Source of the DNA: Phyto melanocephala
Taxonomy: Eukaryota > Arthropoda > Insecta > Diptera > Rhinophoridae
Length of the DNA: 64,000 bases
Assembly (NCBI GenBank): GCA_941918925.1
Contig: OW799233.1
Coordinates: forward strand, 175,615,235-175,679,234
Direction: 5' to 3'
Every line of letters begins with the position of its first letter. Within the stretch, counting starts at the first letter, position 1. Below the pieces are notes generated by a model. The model did not search any database. It had not been told where the DNA came from and saw only the letters and a program-made list of their open reading frames with translations. Below are positions 45,648-56,858 of the stretch, piece after piece. Made by a program: the position numbers and the translations under genes.

Positions 45648-46575
45648 GCACAAATATATTGCTCATCAATGTTGCTGGCAAGCAAAAAACAATTACCAAG
45701 ATATCGGCAATGGCCAAATTTACAATGAAGTAATTTGTAACGGTGCGCATGTTTCTCATACGCAATACCACAGCAACAACAAAGCTATTGCCCACCAGAC
45801 CGACCAGGAATACAATCACGTAAGCAATACAATAAACAATGGTCATTATCAATGAATGTCGATAGAGAAAATCAAAATCAGCCGTTTCCAATTCCCAATA
45901 GGCCGATTCATTGTTTGACGCCGCCTGCATACTGTTGACAGCAACAACGGTGGTTTCATAAAAATTCTCCTGTAAACCAGTTAACGAAGACTCTGAAAAG
46001 GACGAGGGTGATGACGATACAGCTGCCAGAGTTGCTAGCGATGACCAGGAAGTGGACGTTGATGGCGATGATGATGTTGTAACGGTGGCAGTGGCTGTGG
46101 TCATAACAGAACCCAACAGTGTGTCCATCAGTAGACCCCGATTATTGGTGGCCGCTATAGCGGCCGTTGTAGTAGCATCCGTTAGAAATGCATTGGGATG
46201 ACTGATGGCTGTATCGTACATATCCACTGATACAGTAGAATTAAAATCATTTACTGTATTCAGAAGTTTGCCATTGCTGTTGGCCAAAAAAGGTTGCAAC
46301 TCGAACAGATTATGGCTGAAATTATCCATTACGTTAATGTTGCTGTTGTTGTTGGTGTTGCTGCTGCTAGCATTATTGTAATTGTTATTATTGTTATTGT
46401 TGTCGGTCAATTTGGTAAAATTGTAATCCAAAATCGCTTCGGAATAATCCGCTATATTCAGTTGGTTCATTTTAGAGCTGGCTGCCTCTGTGGGCTCGAT
46501 TAAAGGATCATAAAAGTCATTGAAGGATTTTTCCTTCTTACGCAAATGCTTTCGTTTTATATGAGATGATACCAT
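45648..46575 (-). CDS. SIFaR: SIFamide receptor, first coding exon (N-terminus, TM1, TM2)
   Basis: 928 bp: 309 codons plus one base, ending at C|GTAAGTA. The receptor is a plasma-membrane class A GPCR that binds SIFamide neuropeptides in insect neurons (family knowledge). The start is the first ATG after an in-frame TAA eight bases upstream of a purine-rich context (A at -3). Residues 1-240 are a long extracellular N-terminus: a basic start (IKRKHLRKKEK), an Asn-rich run (59-80), Ser/Thr/Ala-rich segments, and N-glycosylation sequons at N52, N68, N85, N112 and N222. TM1 spans about 243-268 (LVGLVGNSFVVAVVL, with N263 of the GN motif). TM2 spans about 281-302 (NYFIVNLAIADILVIVFCLP, with D291 and P300). 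Reading beyond the donor gives 26 unrelated codons and a stop, so splicing is needed. No signal peptide is evident. Confidence in the family is high; confidence in the exact start is moderate. Confidence 0.93.
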
Positions 46576-47109
46576 TTCTGGTTTTTATGTTCGAGTATTT
46601 TGCTTAACTTTTTTTTTGTAGTCTGTTGTGTTATTATTTGAAAAGAGTCTCTAAAGTTGTAATTAATTTAAAACATTTTTCTTACAGTTTTTGTTGTTGT
46701 TTTTCACCTTAACAGTTAAAGGGTTTTATTGGTTTGCTCTGTTCACTCTGTTTATTTTTTTAGTACTGTATTATGTATAAAATATATTTTATAGTAAATT
46801 TATGTTTTTATAAAATTTATTTAAAAGGTCATTGATTTATCTGTTCTTAATTTTTAATAGCGAACATGGTTGCTAAAACTATAGATACAAAAATTTTAAA
46901 TGTATGTATAAAGTATGTTTGTGTGAGAGCCTTTTATAGCATTTATTTATTACCATTTTACGTACTTTTTCGCACATAAATTTAAAGTTAATATTTTTTA
47001 TGTGGTTATATCGAATTAGCATAATTTACAGATTTATAAGCAATTTTTGTATATACTTATTCTCTCAAAAGAAATCATAATAATTGTACAGCCAGCCAGG
47101 CAGCAGCGC
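46576..47109. other. Region directly upstream of the SIFaR start codon
   Basis: AT-rich, presumably 5' UTR and/or 5' intron. I cannot place a cap site, TATA box or convincing splice acceptor. Confidence 0.4.
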
Positions 47110-48355
47110 ACAGTGAGACAGCCCTAAAGTAATCGCGGCAAAAAATGGTTTTTGCTGTGTCGTCCAATTTCGATGAAATTTTCACAGTATATTAACAGAT
47201 ATATGAGTAACAATTCCCTGAAATTTCAGCCTAATAACTTCATTATTTTTTGGTCTAGAGCAAGTCAAAGTTGAGGTAAGCTAACGCGCTTAAAATATGT
47301 TAGTTCAAATGTAATATTCAAAAGCTTATCAATAAAAAAATACAAAATAAGTATAACTTTAAAGTATTTTTTAATTTAGTTGTTGTAGAATGAGTAGATA
47401 AAAAAATTAATTTAAAAAAGAAACACGAAAAAATATTTCTTTACAACAGAATTGTGGTGTAAAAATTGAACATTTTGCATTTTCAATTCAGAAAACTAAA
47501 AAAAATACGCAACGCGCACACTCTGTCGCTATATGTACGTATGTTAGCATGCAATAGCATGTTTACAAATTTTTACTTTTATTTTTTTTAATTGTTTGTT
47601 TGATATTTTATTTTGTGCTCACAAACATTTTAAAAACAAACTGTAAAATAATATTACATTGTTGTTGTTTTGAATATTATTGATCAACAAACGATAATTG
47701 CAATTATATGTTTAATTCACAATCTATTTGAGAGTGCAAGCTTATACAAGTTTATATAAAGTGTTAAAAAAAATTTACAAGGACATGGATAATTCAATAA
47801 TTTCTTATAGTGCGATTTCTGATATTTAGTTCGATAGCAGTAAAGATATTGATGTTGTTGTTGGTGTCATATTATTATTTAAATCTAATTATTGATAGAA
47901 TGAAAAAAAAATTGTTCTTTTTTATTGCATTTCAATGGAAGGTGGGCGTAATAGTGGGCGTGTTATTGTAATTTTAGCATGAAACATTTTAAATGATATG
48001 AATTACAGTAATATCAAATTTGAAGGTGGTACCTAAAATATTTTAGAAAATATGGCACTTTTTATGTTAAGGTTGTATGGGTGGTGGGGGTAAAAGTGGG
48101 TCAATGTCCAAAACTTTATTCCGATAATGTTTGTAACAATATAACATTCGAGTATATCAAAATTTAAAGTTATACCTAAAGTATTACGGACAATACGGAA
48201 TTTTACAAATTTCGATTGTATGGGAGGTGGGCGTAAAAGTGGGCGAATTTTCTTAATTTTTTTAAAAAAACTGGAATTATCTCAAAAATAACCTGTGCAA
48301 AATTTCAGAACTCTGCAATGACTCCTTGTATTTAATGCCGGCGTTGTCTCACTGT
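47110..48355. mobile_element. Element K with ACAGTGAGACA ends, 7-bp duplication
   Basis: A 1,246-bp element with inverted ends ACAGTGAGACA...TGTCTCACTGT, flanked by GCAGCGC at 47103-47109 and 48356-48362. Inside, at 47938-48250, three modules of the kind 'gggaggtgggcgtaaaagtg' recur about 120-150 bp apart, like those in repeat B. No transposase seen. It ends about 530 bp 5' of the SIFaR start codon. Confidence 0.8.
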
Positions 48356-48362
48356 GCAGCGC

Positions 48363-49845
48363 AGGGTAAAATAAGAAAATTCCTTTTTTGAAATTGTTCT
48401 TAATACAAAAACATATTCCCAATTCAATAAAACGGATGATAAATTTATTTTAATTTTTAATATCAAAAGTACTGAATGCTGTTTTAAGTAATTTCTATGT
48501 TAAATTCCGTCTTCAAAATTTATACTCCCCCACCTCCCACCTCATTATTGTTTTAAGATAAATTTTATATGTATTTCGAAATTAGGTTTTCCCCTCATCG
48601 TCTGGAATTAAAGCATAATTACTAATAAAGTTTTTTTATTTTTAAAATGCACAGGTGTTTTCATTCCGTAGACGGCAGCAAGCTGGCCAAACACCATTCA
48701 TACGAACAGTTAATCAATATGTATTATTTGTCTATTTCTATACATGTTTGTTTTAAAATTCCAACCTTCAAATGATTATTTTCAAATTAAAGGTAACGGT
48801 AACATCAATTTAAAAAGTCAATTATGTCCTGAAAATACTCTACACATTCGTGTCTTCGTGTTTCCCTGCCTGTGTTTATTTTCGTTTATTTTCTTAGCTC
48901 TTCAATAGGGATTTATTGAAGAAAACAATTTGCTTTTGACACATTCATTCACACAGTCACATTCATTCATGCACACAAACATATTTTAAGATGGTAAAAC
49001 CATTAAGTGCTGCTATTAGGAAGTGATTAATGTTTGTTTTAGTTCGATTACAAATTTCAAAAAAAAAAGAAAAAAATAAGAAAAAATGTTGAGAAAATAT
49101 TTTTTGAAAGGAATAAGGTTAAGTGTATTTACGCACTCACCGAAAAAAATGATCGATTTTGGAACAAAATAAATTATTGTGTAATTGAAAAGTCTATGCG
49201 AAAAACAAAACTAGTAAGAGAGTTATATTCGCCGCAAGAAATTTTTTTTTACTCATTATTATAATTCCCCTGCAGGAAATGTCTTTTGTGAAATAGTACT
49301 GATTCACTATTGACTCTCACGCCACTACTGTTGACTAATTATACCCCAGACAATGTTCTTTGCTATAGACTTTTAACGTGAGCTTGTCACTGAAAATCCA
49401 CTAGTGACGTTAGAACTACTGACGAGGTAGGTAGTTCTTATAAGACCATATGGCGACATTGGAACCAGATATTCACTAGTTAATTTTAGCCATTCTAATC
49501 TTTACTTTTGGAACTTTTTACCTCATTAAATTAAAATATTATTTTTTAATGTGAAACTTAACTACAGTTTATTAATCACAAATAATTTTACTGACAATAT
49601 ATTAAATTTTTTCTGTTTTGCATTTCAAAATGTAAAAAGTGTAGGTGTTTTATTGACAATAGTCGACAAAAATGGTGACTTGTAGACACTTGACACCAGG
49701 CTTCCAGCAGAGATCTGCATGTATATATGTACGTATGTAGTATATGTATGCATTGCAAAGGGTGTCCACGTTTGCAATGTCAATGGTCAATGAAAATTGC
49801 TATAGGCAGATGATGCAAAGCTTTTTGTGACGGAAAACTGATGTC
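48363..49845. other. Upstream sequence, no feature
   Basis: Nothing recognised. Confidence 0.45.
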
Positions 49846-49926
49846 TTAGATGTAGAGAATATGTGGTTTCAACAGGATGATGCCACTTGCCACACATCAA
49901 GAGAAACAATGGATCTTTTAAAATAA
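49846..49926 (+). pseudogene. Mariner-like transposase fragment P3
   Basis: The frame reads LDVENMWFQQDDATCHTSRE and TMDLLK, then stop. WFQQD.ATCHT is the second catalytic aspartate block of the same DUF4817-type family as P1 and P2, with Gly replaced by Asp after the catalytic residue. Only this block survives. Confidence 0.75.
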
Positions 49927-50179
49927 AAGTACAAAATTCAATTTTCAATTTATTTTTTACAATAACAATAACCTAGCCTATGGGCCATAATCGGTAAATT
50001 TCTCGTAGAGAGCAAATGAATTGGCCACTAAGATGAAGTGACTTGACACTTTTGTGGAATTTTTTTAAAATTAAATTTTTTAATCTCACAATAGTTCAAG
50101 GGCTTGAAAGCAACATTTTACAGCAGATATGAAACAGTTTTTTTTAACATGATTTAAAATTTTGGTAAAAGTTTGGGAG

Positions 50180-50556
50180 CAAGTCGAATTTATACAGGTG
50201 AAATTATTAGGCCACATGATGGGTAAGCATTTTGTCAAAATTTTTTGAATTCCCCTTGGTTATATATATTTATACAGGGATGGAAAATAAGATTTTAGTT
50301 TCAGTATTTAACAATTAACTTAAGTGTAGTTTGTTAATAAAAAAAATGTACCAAATTTATGTTTATTTGTTTTTTTTTGCACCATTTATAATGTGTTTCA
50401 CAAATATATAATTTTTTTTGTAATCATTAAAAAATTAAAATAAACATATTACAACAACTTTTCCAACCCTGATTCGTATATCACCTTAACAGAAAGTTAA
50501 AAAGTTGTTTTGTTGTATTGATTCGCCTTTGCATATACCTGTATAATTATGCCTTG
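50180..50556. mobile_element. Repeat G copy 3
   Basis: A 377-bp monomer: CAAGTCGAATTTATACAGGT at the left, and 'catatacctgtataattatg' 'ccttg' at the right. Internal inverted pair 'cagggatggaaa' / 'ttttccaaccctg'. Flanking duplication not clear. Confidence 0.75.
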
Positions 50557-53164
50557 ATTAGAAGTCTGCCGAGCCAGTCACTTAACCGACATAATTTTTG
50601 ATTTTTAACCGGAACCTATTTGTAATAAAGTGAAATAAAAATATTTTTTATATCTCAAAAAAACTCTTTTTTATTAAAATTAAAATGATATCTCAAATTT
50701 GTGCAACCCTTACATGTATAAGAGGTAGATGTAAAAGTAGGCTTAATGTACCTTATATTGGTAGTGGGTGTATTGATAAATTCGATTCGAAAATTGAAAA
50801 TTAGTGAATATTGCTTGTTCAAATAGAAAAAAATATATAAAATTAAGAATTAAGCGAATGAGGTTATTTTAACCGAAAAAGAAAACATAACTTTATCTAT
50901 AACTTTTTTTGTAATGCTGAGAATATTCAGAGAACTTTATAAAAAATAATAATCCACCATATATTTAACTTTAGCCTTCTGTAGTTGCGTTCAAATTTAC
51001 ATTCTCTTCTTTCGATAATAAATTTTTTTAAAAGTCTGAACTTTCACCATCATATGTTCCAAATTCCACACTTATTTCTATTTGTTTTGCAACCTCATAA
51101 TACTTCTAACAACATATATGTTTAATTGCACATATCAAGCTTTAACCGCTAAAATAACGTAACCCACACAAAAACAACATATTTAACAGGAAAAGATTTT
51201 TCAACTTCTGTGCCAATTTGTTAAAAAAAAAATTTATGAAAATTTAAATGTAGCCTGCCAATGATTTTATGCAACCTATAGATGAGTTTTACCTTAATTC
51301 TCTATTTGAAAATTTTTTTTGTCAGTTACGTTAATTTAGACGTCCACAGGTTGAACTAAAATGTGATTGCGGAAATAATGTGACACACAGAGAAAAATTA
51401 AAATTTAATTCTTTTTTATAATTAAATTTTGCTAAGGGATATTAATAACCTCATCCAAAATTTGGCATAAACTTCGAAATAAAAGTTATTTATAAAACAA
51501 ATTGAAAATTCGGATTTTCAAAATTTACTGCGGTCAAACTCCATTTTACATGTCAAACCAAGCCTTGGAATGTTCTGATTTTTATTCGAAATTTTTTACG
51601 AACAATTAAAAAATTATTTAATTCAAATATATTAGAGAGTTTTATTGGAATTAAGTTTGTATAAAATATTTATACAAGTTTTTATAATAAAAATTCTTCA
51701 ATTTTTCATTATATTTACTCCAGATTAAAACAACTAACAGGTAACAGTTTTATATGTAAATATTGGTTGCTCTTTCCAATAAATTTATTTGCTTAATTCG
51801 TTTAATATCCAGTGAATCTAACATTTTTTTTTAATATCAGTTAGGTTATTTTTGCGGCCACACAAAATGGTGGATGTCGTTCATGTTAAAATCGTATGAC
51901 TTGTGTTTATGTTTATGATTCAATATTTTAAAAGACGAGGTGTTGGGGACTGGACTGGAACACAACTCTGCATCAAAAAGTAAATATCGAAAAAGAATGT
52001 CAGTTACGTTGTTTTCACTATTAGGGGCTCGTTATATATACGTGTCAAGTACTACTTACATACACAAGATAGCACATATAACAACAATATGTTATATTTG
52101 CGGTTATGCAACATTTGTAATTCTTATGTGTTTAAGACTGTTGTAAAAGAAAAAGTATTTCAGTAACTTTGATTATTCTGAACTATGGCATAATTGTTAT
52201 TATATAAAAAGCTAAAGTTATATCATTTCGTCGTTGCTCTAACAAATTCAGTTATGTGTTTTTTCCTGAGTTTTTAGGAGAGCACAAAAGTATTAAACTT
52301 ACACATACTGAGTATTGTTTATTTTTGAATCAACTAATATATACTGAAATGGTTTGCTGGATAGATGTACGACAAATAATGGTTCAAAACAGCGCAATAA
52401 AAAAATTTTGTAAAATTGTCACATAACCGACTTTGGGAGAGCGGCGACGATTTGGTGTTGAAGGTCTTTAATAGTGCAAAAGCTTCTTATTTTTCAGTTT
52501 CACAAAACGAGAACTTTCACCATAGTATTCCAACAAGTATTTCGCATTTTCGTAAAAATCTGGTCCATAAGTTATCCCTGAGCTAATCATTTTTGTTAAA
52601 TTATCCGTCTAATTCTCATCTACTTAAAAACAATATGCAATAATTTTCATAAATAGTATTTCATACGTATTCAGTACCCACCTCTGGTACTTACCATTTA
52701 TGTTTCTAATTAGAAAATTGTTATTAAATCGTATTAAGTTTAAACCGAACAGAGATTACATATTCTTTGTATAGCGATTACCCTGTCCCTTACTCTGATT
52801 CTATTGACTTTACGCCTCAAAAAAGTAAACCTATATTGCAGCAAATTGCACAGAATTTTAACCTTTTATATATCTGCAGATATCCCATTATATATATTTT
52901 CTTTGTATAGGTGGTGACAAGTCCCCTTATTTGATCCTATTCCATAAATTGAATAGTTTTTAATAAAATGTTTAATACCAGTATTAAAACTCTACCATTT
53001 AGAGTCAATGAAATATGTCCTACAATGAGATTCTTGCATGTGGAGTATCACTTCCCCTGCTACGATCGTTTTGGTTGTAGTCTGGATGTAGACAACTAAA
53101 ATAAAAGCGAAACACGCAAAATTGTAAGATTAAAGATTTAATAGTTTTCTAGATCTCTTATAAA
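50557..53164. other. Upstream sequence, traces of repeat B only
   Basis: At 50718-50770 'ggtagatgtaaaagtaggct' and 'gtagtgggtgtattg' resemble B modules. The rest is unrecognised AT-rich sequence. Confidence 0.4.
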
Positions 53165-53560
53165 ATGTGTTTTTTCATATTAATGGTGCCACGCCTACTG
53201 TTATTTTCCAGCTCATTTAAAGCTCACTTCACTATCCAAGTTATTATATTTCTCTACATGAATATTGAAGACTTTAGGTATAACAGTACTCTGGATAATG
53301 GGCAATTGATGATTTTGTATGGTAAGTGCCACGCCCACTTAAAATTTTGGGAAATATTTTCCATAAGAATCTTTGCTGAGCCTAAAAGATTTTTTAAAAA
53401 AAATAATATTCCAGCTATTCTTCGAATATAGATAAATTTAAAAAGTAGGCGTAAAAGTGGGTGTGGTTAAAAATCTAAAAGAAACATTTAAAAAAAATTA
53501 TCAAAATCTATGCAGTCGTTCTTAAGTAATACGACATTGATTTTTATTTTCGTAGAGAGG
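53165..53560. repeat. Repeat B/O-type module fragment
   Basis: 'gtgccacgcctact' (53187), 'gtgccacgcccactt' (53327) and 'aagtaggcgtaaaagtgggt' (53442) show the same core motif and spacing (about 115-140 bp) as the modules of repeats B and O. Confidence 0.5.
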
Positions 53561-56091
53561 CAAAACACGATCAGTAATCAAATGAATTTAGAAATAATGT
53601 TATTTGTATTCAACTCTTACGCACATTGTCAGATAATGTAAAGTTTTCGCTTATGAACGTATTAAATTTTATTTAAATTGCTAACATTTTTGGGACCCTT
53701 TTCATGAACTGCATACATATACACATATTCACTAGAGCATGTTTTTATATTTTTCAGACTTCGAGTTCTTTTTTTTTTTGAATGAAAAGAGTGTAAATAT
53801 TTTCCTTTTTTTCACACTTAATGCCACTAACCCTTGTTCTTAAAGAGGAAACCTTTCGCTTCAAGTGTGCTCGAACCATTTTTACATTTCAAATAGTTTT
53901 TACATTTTTTGTTTTTGTTTTTTATTTTTAAGGAGTTAAAGGATATTATTGAAATTCCCAGTGCCACTAACACATATTATTTAATGTATGTATTTTTGTT
54001 AGTTTTTATTTTCATTTTCCTTTTGAAGTTTTCCTTTAAAAAAAATTATTTTAAATAAAATGTCAGCATAATTTCTAAATAATATATGGTGATGGTAATG
54101 TATGAAACTATGTATATATGTATGTGTGTACGGCTGTTTGCCTGTCTGTTTGTCTGTCCGTTGACAAGGGAATCGTTAAGACCTTGATAGCATGTTATAG
54201 CTAAGGTCATTGCATACATACATACTATGTGTATATGAATGTATGTATGTACATATGTATAATACATACAAATGTATGTTTATATGTACATAAATATATT
54301 GCATAGTATAATAACAACTAAATACACACATACTAAAAAACACATGTGCAGAATACAAACAAAAACTAAAACAAAAATATCACAAGTGCTTTCACACACA
54401 CACACACACACACACCTTCAATCACTGAAGTATAGTGTTGTTGTATTTTATATGTATTACATAAAATGGCAATGATTGTTTGTGTGTGTGTGTGTGTATG
54501 TGTGTTGTTTTTTGACAATCTTATTTTAAGATTTTTCAAGTTTGTAACCTTTGACCCATCATATTCACTCATTAACACAAGTTCTCTTAAAAGCACATGC
54601 ACGCATACCTTACAATGCACAAAAACAAAATAAAGCTAGAGAAAAAGAAAACAATAAAAAACATACTTAATAATATTATTTGTCAATTTCACACTTTTCC
54701 TCTAATATTCCAATGTCTTCACTTTCTAAACAGAAATCTCTATGAAGTCAAACTAAAAGGCAACATCATCCAAATGTCATTAAAACAAAACTATAAAAAA
54801 AAAATTATCAAATTGTTTTTTTTTTTACAACCACTATTAATTCTCTACGACACACATTTACATACCCCAACAACACGTTCACACATACTACATACAACAA
54901 TCATAAAACAACCAAAAGAAAAAGACCCACATGTAGTAAGTAGTTGTAGTGATAATAAAAATAATAATAGAGCGAATTAAGTGAAAAAAAACAAGAGCGA
55001 ACATGACTTTTAACACAATACGTTCTTACACTTATCTTTGTGTATCAACATCCTTTAAATGAGCGTGTGTGTGAGTGTTTAAAAACGATTCATCCAGCCA
55101 GAAAAAAGAAGCTGACAAGATAAGTGTCTGACGGGATGACTGGCTAGTTTTCTGCTTACTTGCTTGACACAGGGCCACCAGGATACAATATAAATAAATG
55201 TTTCTTTACAAGTGTCTGCTCGTTTGAGTGTGAGTGTCTTACAAGTGTTTGTTGGAAAAATAGTGCGTGTCATACGAACACCCAGACTTTTAGGCACCAA
55301 GTGGTACATTAACCCGTATAAATCAGCAGCAGTAATAAAAATCCCCAACCATAAATGACGCCAACCCATACATATTAATTTATACATTTATATGCTTATA
55401 TATGTACATATGTGTGTACACACATACATACATTAGCCACAGTTATAATTTAACTGTTACTTTCGATGTGAGTTAGGAAATGGTTACAGTTTGTCACTAT
55501 GTGCCAATTACAACATTTTCGATTGTAATTAAATTTAATTATAGATATTTTTATATTCCAAAGAGGATTAAACATGATAAATATTAATCTTTTTATGCTA
55601 CAACCAGTAGCAGTATGGAGAGAGTCAGTCATTCACAGATTAAATATTTAGTTACAGATATGAAACAAATGACATGTGTCAAAAAAATCTAATTTCGAAT
55701 CCTAGAGTTATTTTCGCATTTTACAACAGAACAGAATCAGAAAAAAAAATTATGAAATTCCTTAAGCATCAACAATATACAGTACAATATACATTGTATG
55801 TCTGTCTGTCTGTCTTACTTTGTAAACTATGACATATTTGACATTTCCTCTTTTTTCATATCTGCAACATGTTGTCTTATCTTTAGTTTTCCAGAAACAC
55901 AATATTCTTATTATTAATTGCTTAAATAAATGACAAGGAAGTAGTCTCTTGAACAATAACTATGATAGATAAACTTTAAGAAAACTTTGAACAGTTTTTC
56001 TTCAGTGTAGTGGTAATAATTAGTTGAAATGTTTATTAAATATTATGACAAATTTTAGTTTTAAATAGTTTCAAAGTATAATAATTTGCTT
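53561..56091. other. Upstream sequence with microsatellites
   Basis: TATG arrays (54110-54260, 55390-55435), an inverted CA/TG microsatellite pair (54393-54505) and a TCTG run (55799-55814). No gene recognised. Confidence 0.45.
54393..54505. repeat. Inverted (CA)n / (TG)n microsatellite pair
   Basis: (CA)11 at about 54393-54414 and (TG)n at 54479-54505, separated by about 65 bp, so the two tracts could pair as a stem. Confidence 0.85.
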
Positions 56092-56307
56092 TCAAATTAA
56101 GCTAAAGGTTAAATGATATTTTTGTTTATACCGAATCTTAAACACTCTCTTATTTAAAGGCGTATATGAAGTTTTATGTTTTAAATTATGCCGTCGAATT
56201 TCGGAAATCGTATAGAGTATCTTAAATATGCCTTGTCTTTCATAGCATACTGACATTGCTGCAAAACTAATATTTAGCAGCAGTAAAAGTATAAGCCAAC
56301 TACTCAT
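56092..56307 (-). CDS. Candidate small secreted peptide (hypothetical)
   Basis: From ATG at 56307 (A at -3), 71 codons start MSSWLILLLLLNISFA, a good signal-peptide profile (short N-region, Leu core, small residues at the likely cleavage site). The mature part is basic with one cysteine (SVCYERQGIFKILY), a dibasic EIRRHN and KRVFKIRYKQK. Composition is less repetitive than in neighbouring spurious frames. There is no recognised homology, only one cysteine and no promoter evidence, so it may be chance. It lies about 9.7 kb upstream of the SIFaR start codon on the same strand. Confidence 0.22.
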   Translation of the reverse strand: MSSWLILLLLLNISFAAMSVCYERQGIFKILYTISEIRRHNLKHKTSYTPLNKRVFKIRYKQKYHLTFSLI

Positions 56308-56322
56308 AATTAAGTATATCAC

Positions 56323-56858
56323 AACAATCTATATTTGCGTTGCCAGAAACTTTTAAAGCATATTATATTTTTATATTATATTTTTCGCAAAAAAGTCATT
56401 AACATATTTTATTGTTTTTGTTGTTGTTAATTTATTATATTAATGTTAAAAAGATAACAACTTTACTGCCAAACCCAAACATAGGCGACAATCGTTGCGC
56501 AAAACGCTTACACTAAAACGACAAACCTAAACTAGAGCGTCAAGGCTCTGTAATGAACAGTAGAACTAAATAGAACAAAGTATAGAGATAAAAATATTAA
56601 GAAGCAAATAGCTAAAATGTCATTACTTTTCACTGATTACAAAAGCAAAAAACAGTAGCAGTTGTACTGCAGCCAACTTTAATGCCTAACGCCTTGTCAT
56701 ATTTGAATTTTCCAATTGCAAAGCATTGCCTCAGCGATATTTCGGTTTGCTTCATACGTTTCGTATGCACATTAGAATTTGTGACAGCTTAAAAAAGCTT
56801 GTCGCTCTTGTTTAGGTTAATTTTTTAGTAAATTTTTCAGTTTTCCAAAGCATCTATT
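56323..56858. other. Upstream sequence, no feature
   Basis: Nothing recognised. Confidence 0.4.

Noticed and set aside
46294..46503. Hydrophobic plus-strand frame opposite SIFaR
   Set aside because: Antisense shadow of the Asn-rich tract and neighbouring codons of the SIFaR exon.
54597..54980. 127-codon plus-strand frame
   Set aside because: Lys/Asn/Thr-rich composition with a poly-F/K core from homopolymers; no domain or conservation signal visible.
55079..55387. 102-codon minus-strand frame
   Set aside because: No recognisable domain or motif; length is unremarkable for this much sequence. Kept as non-coding.
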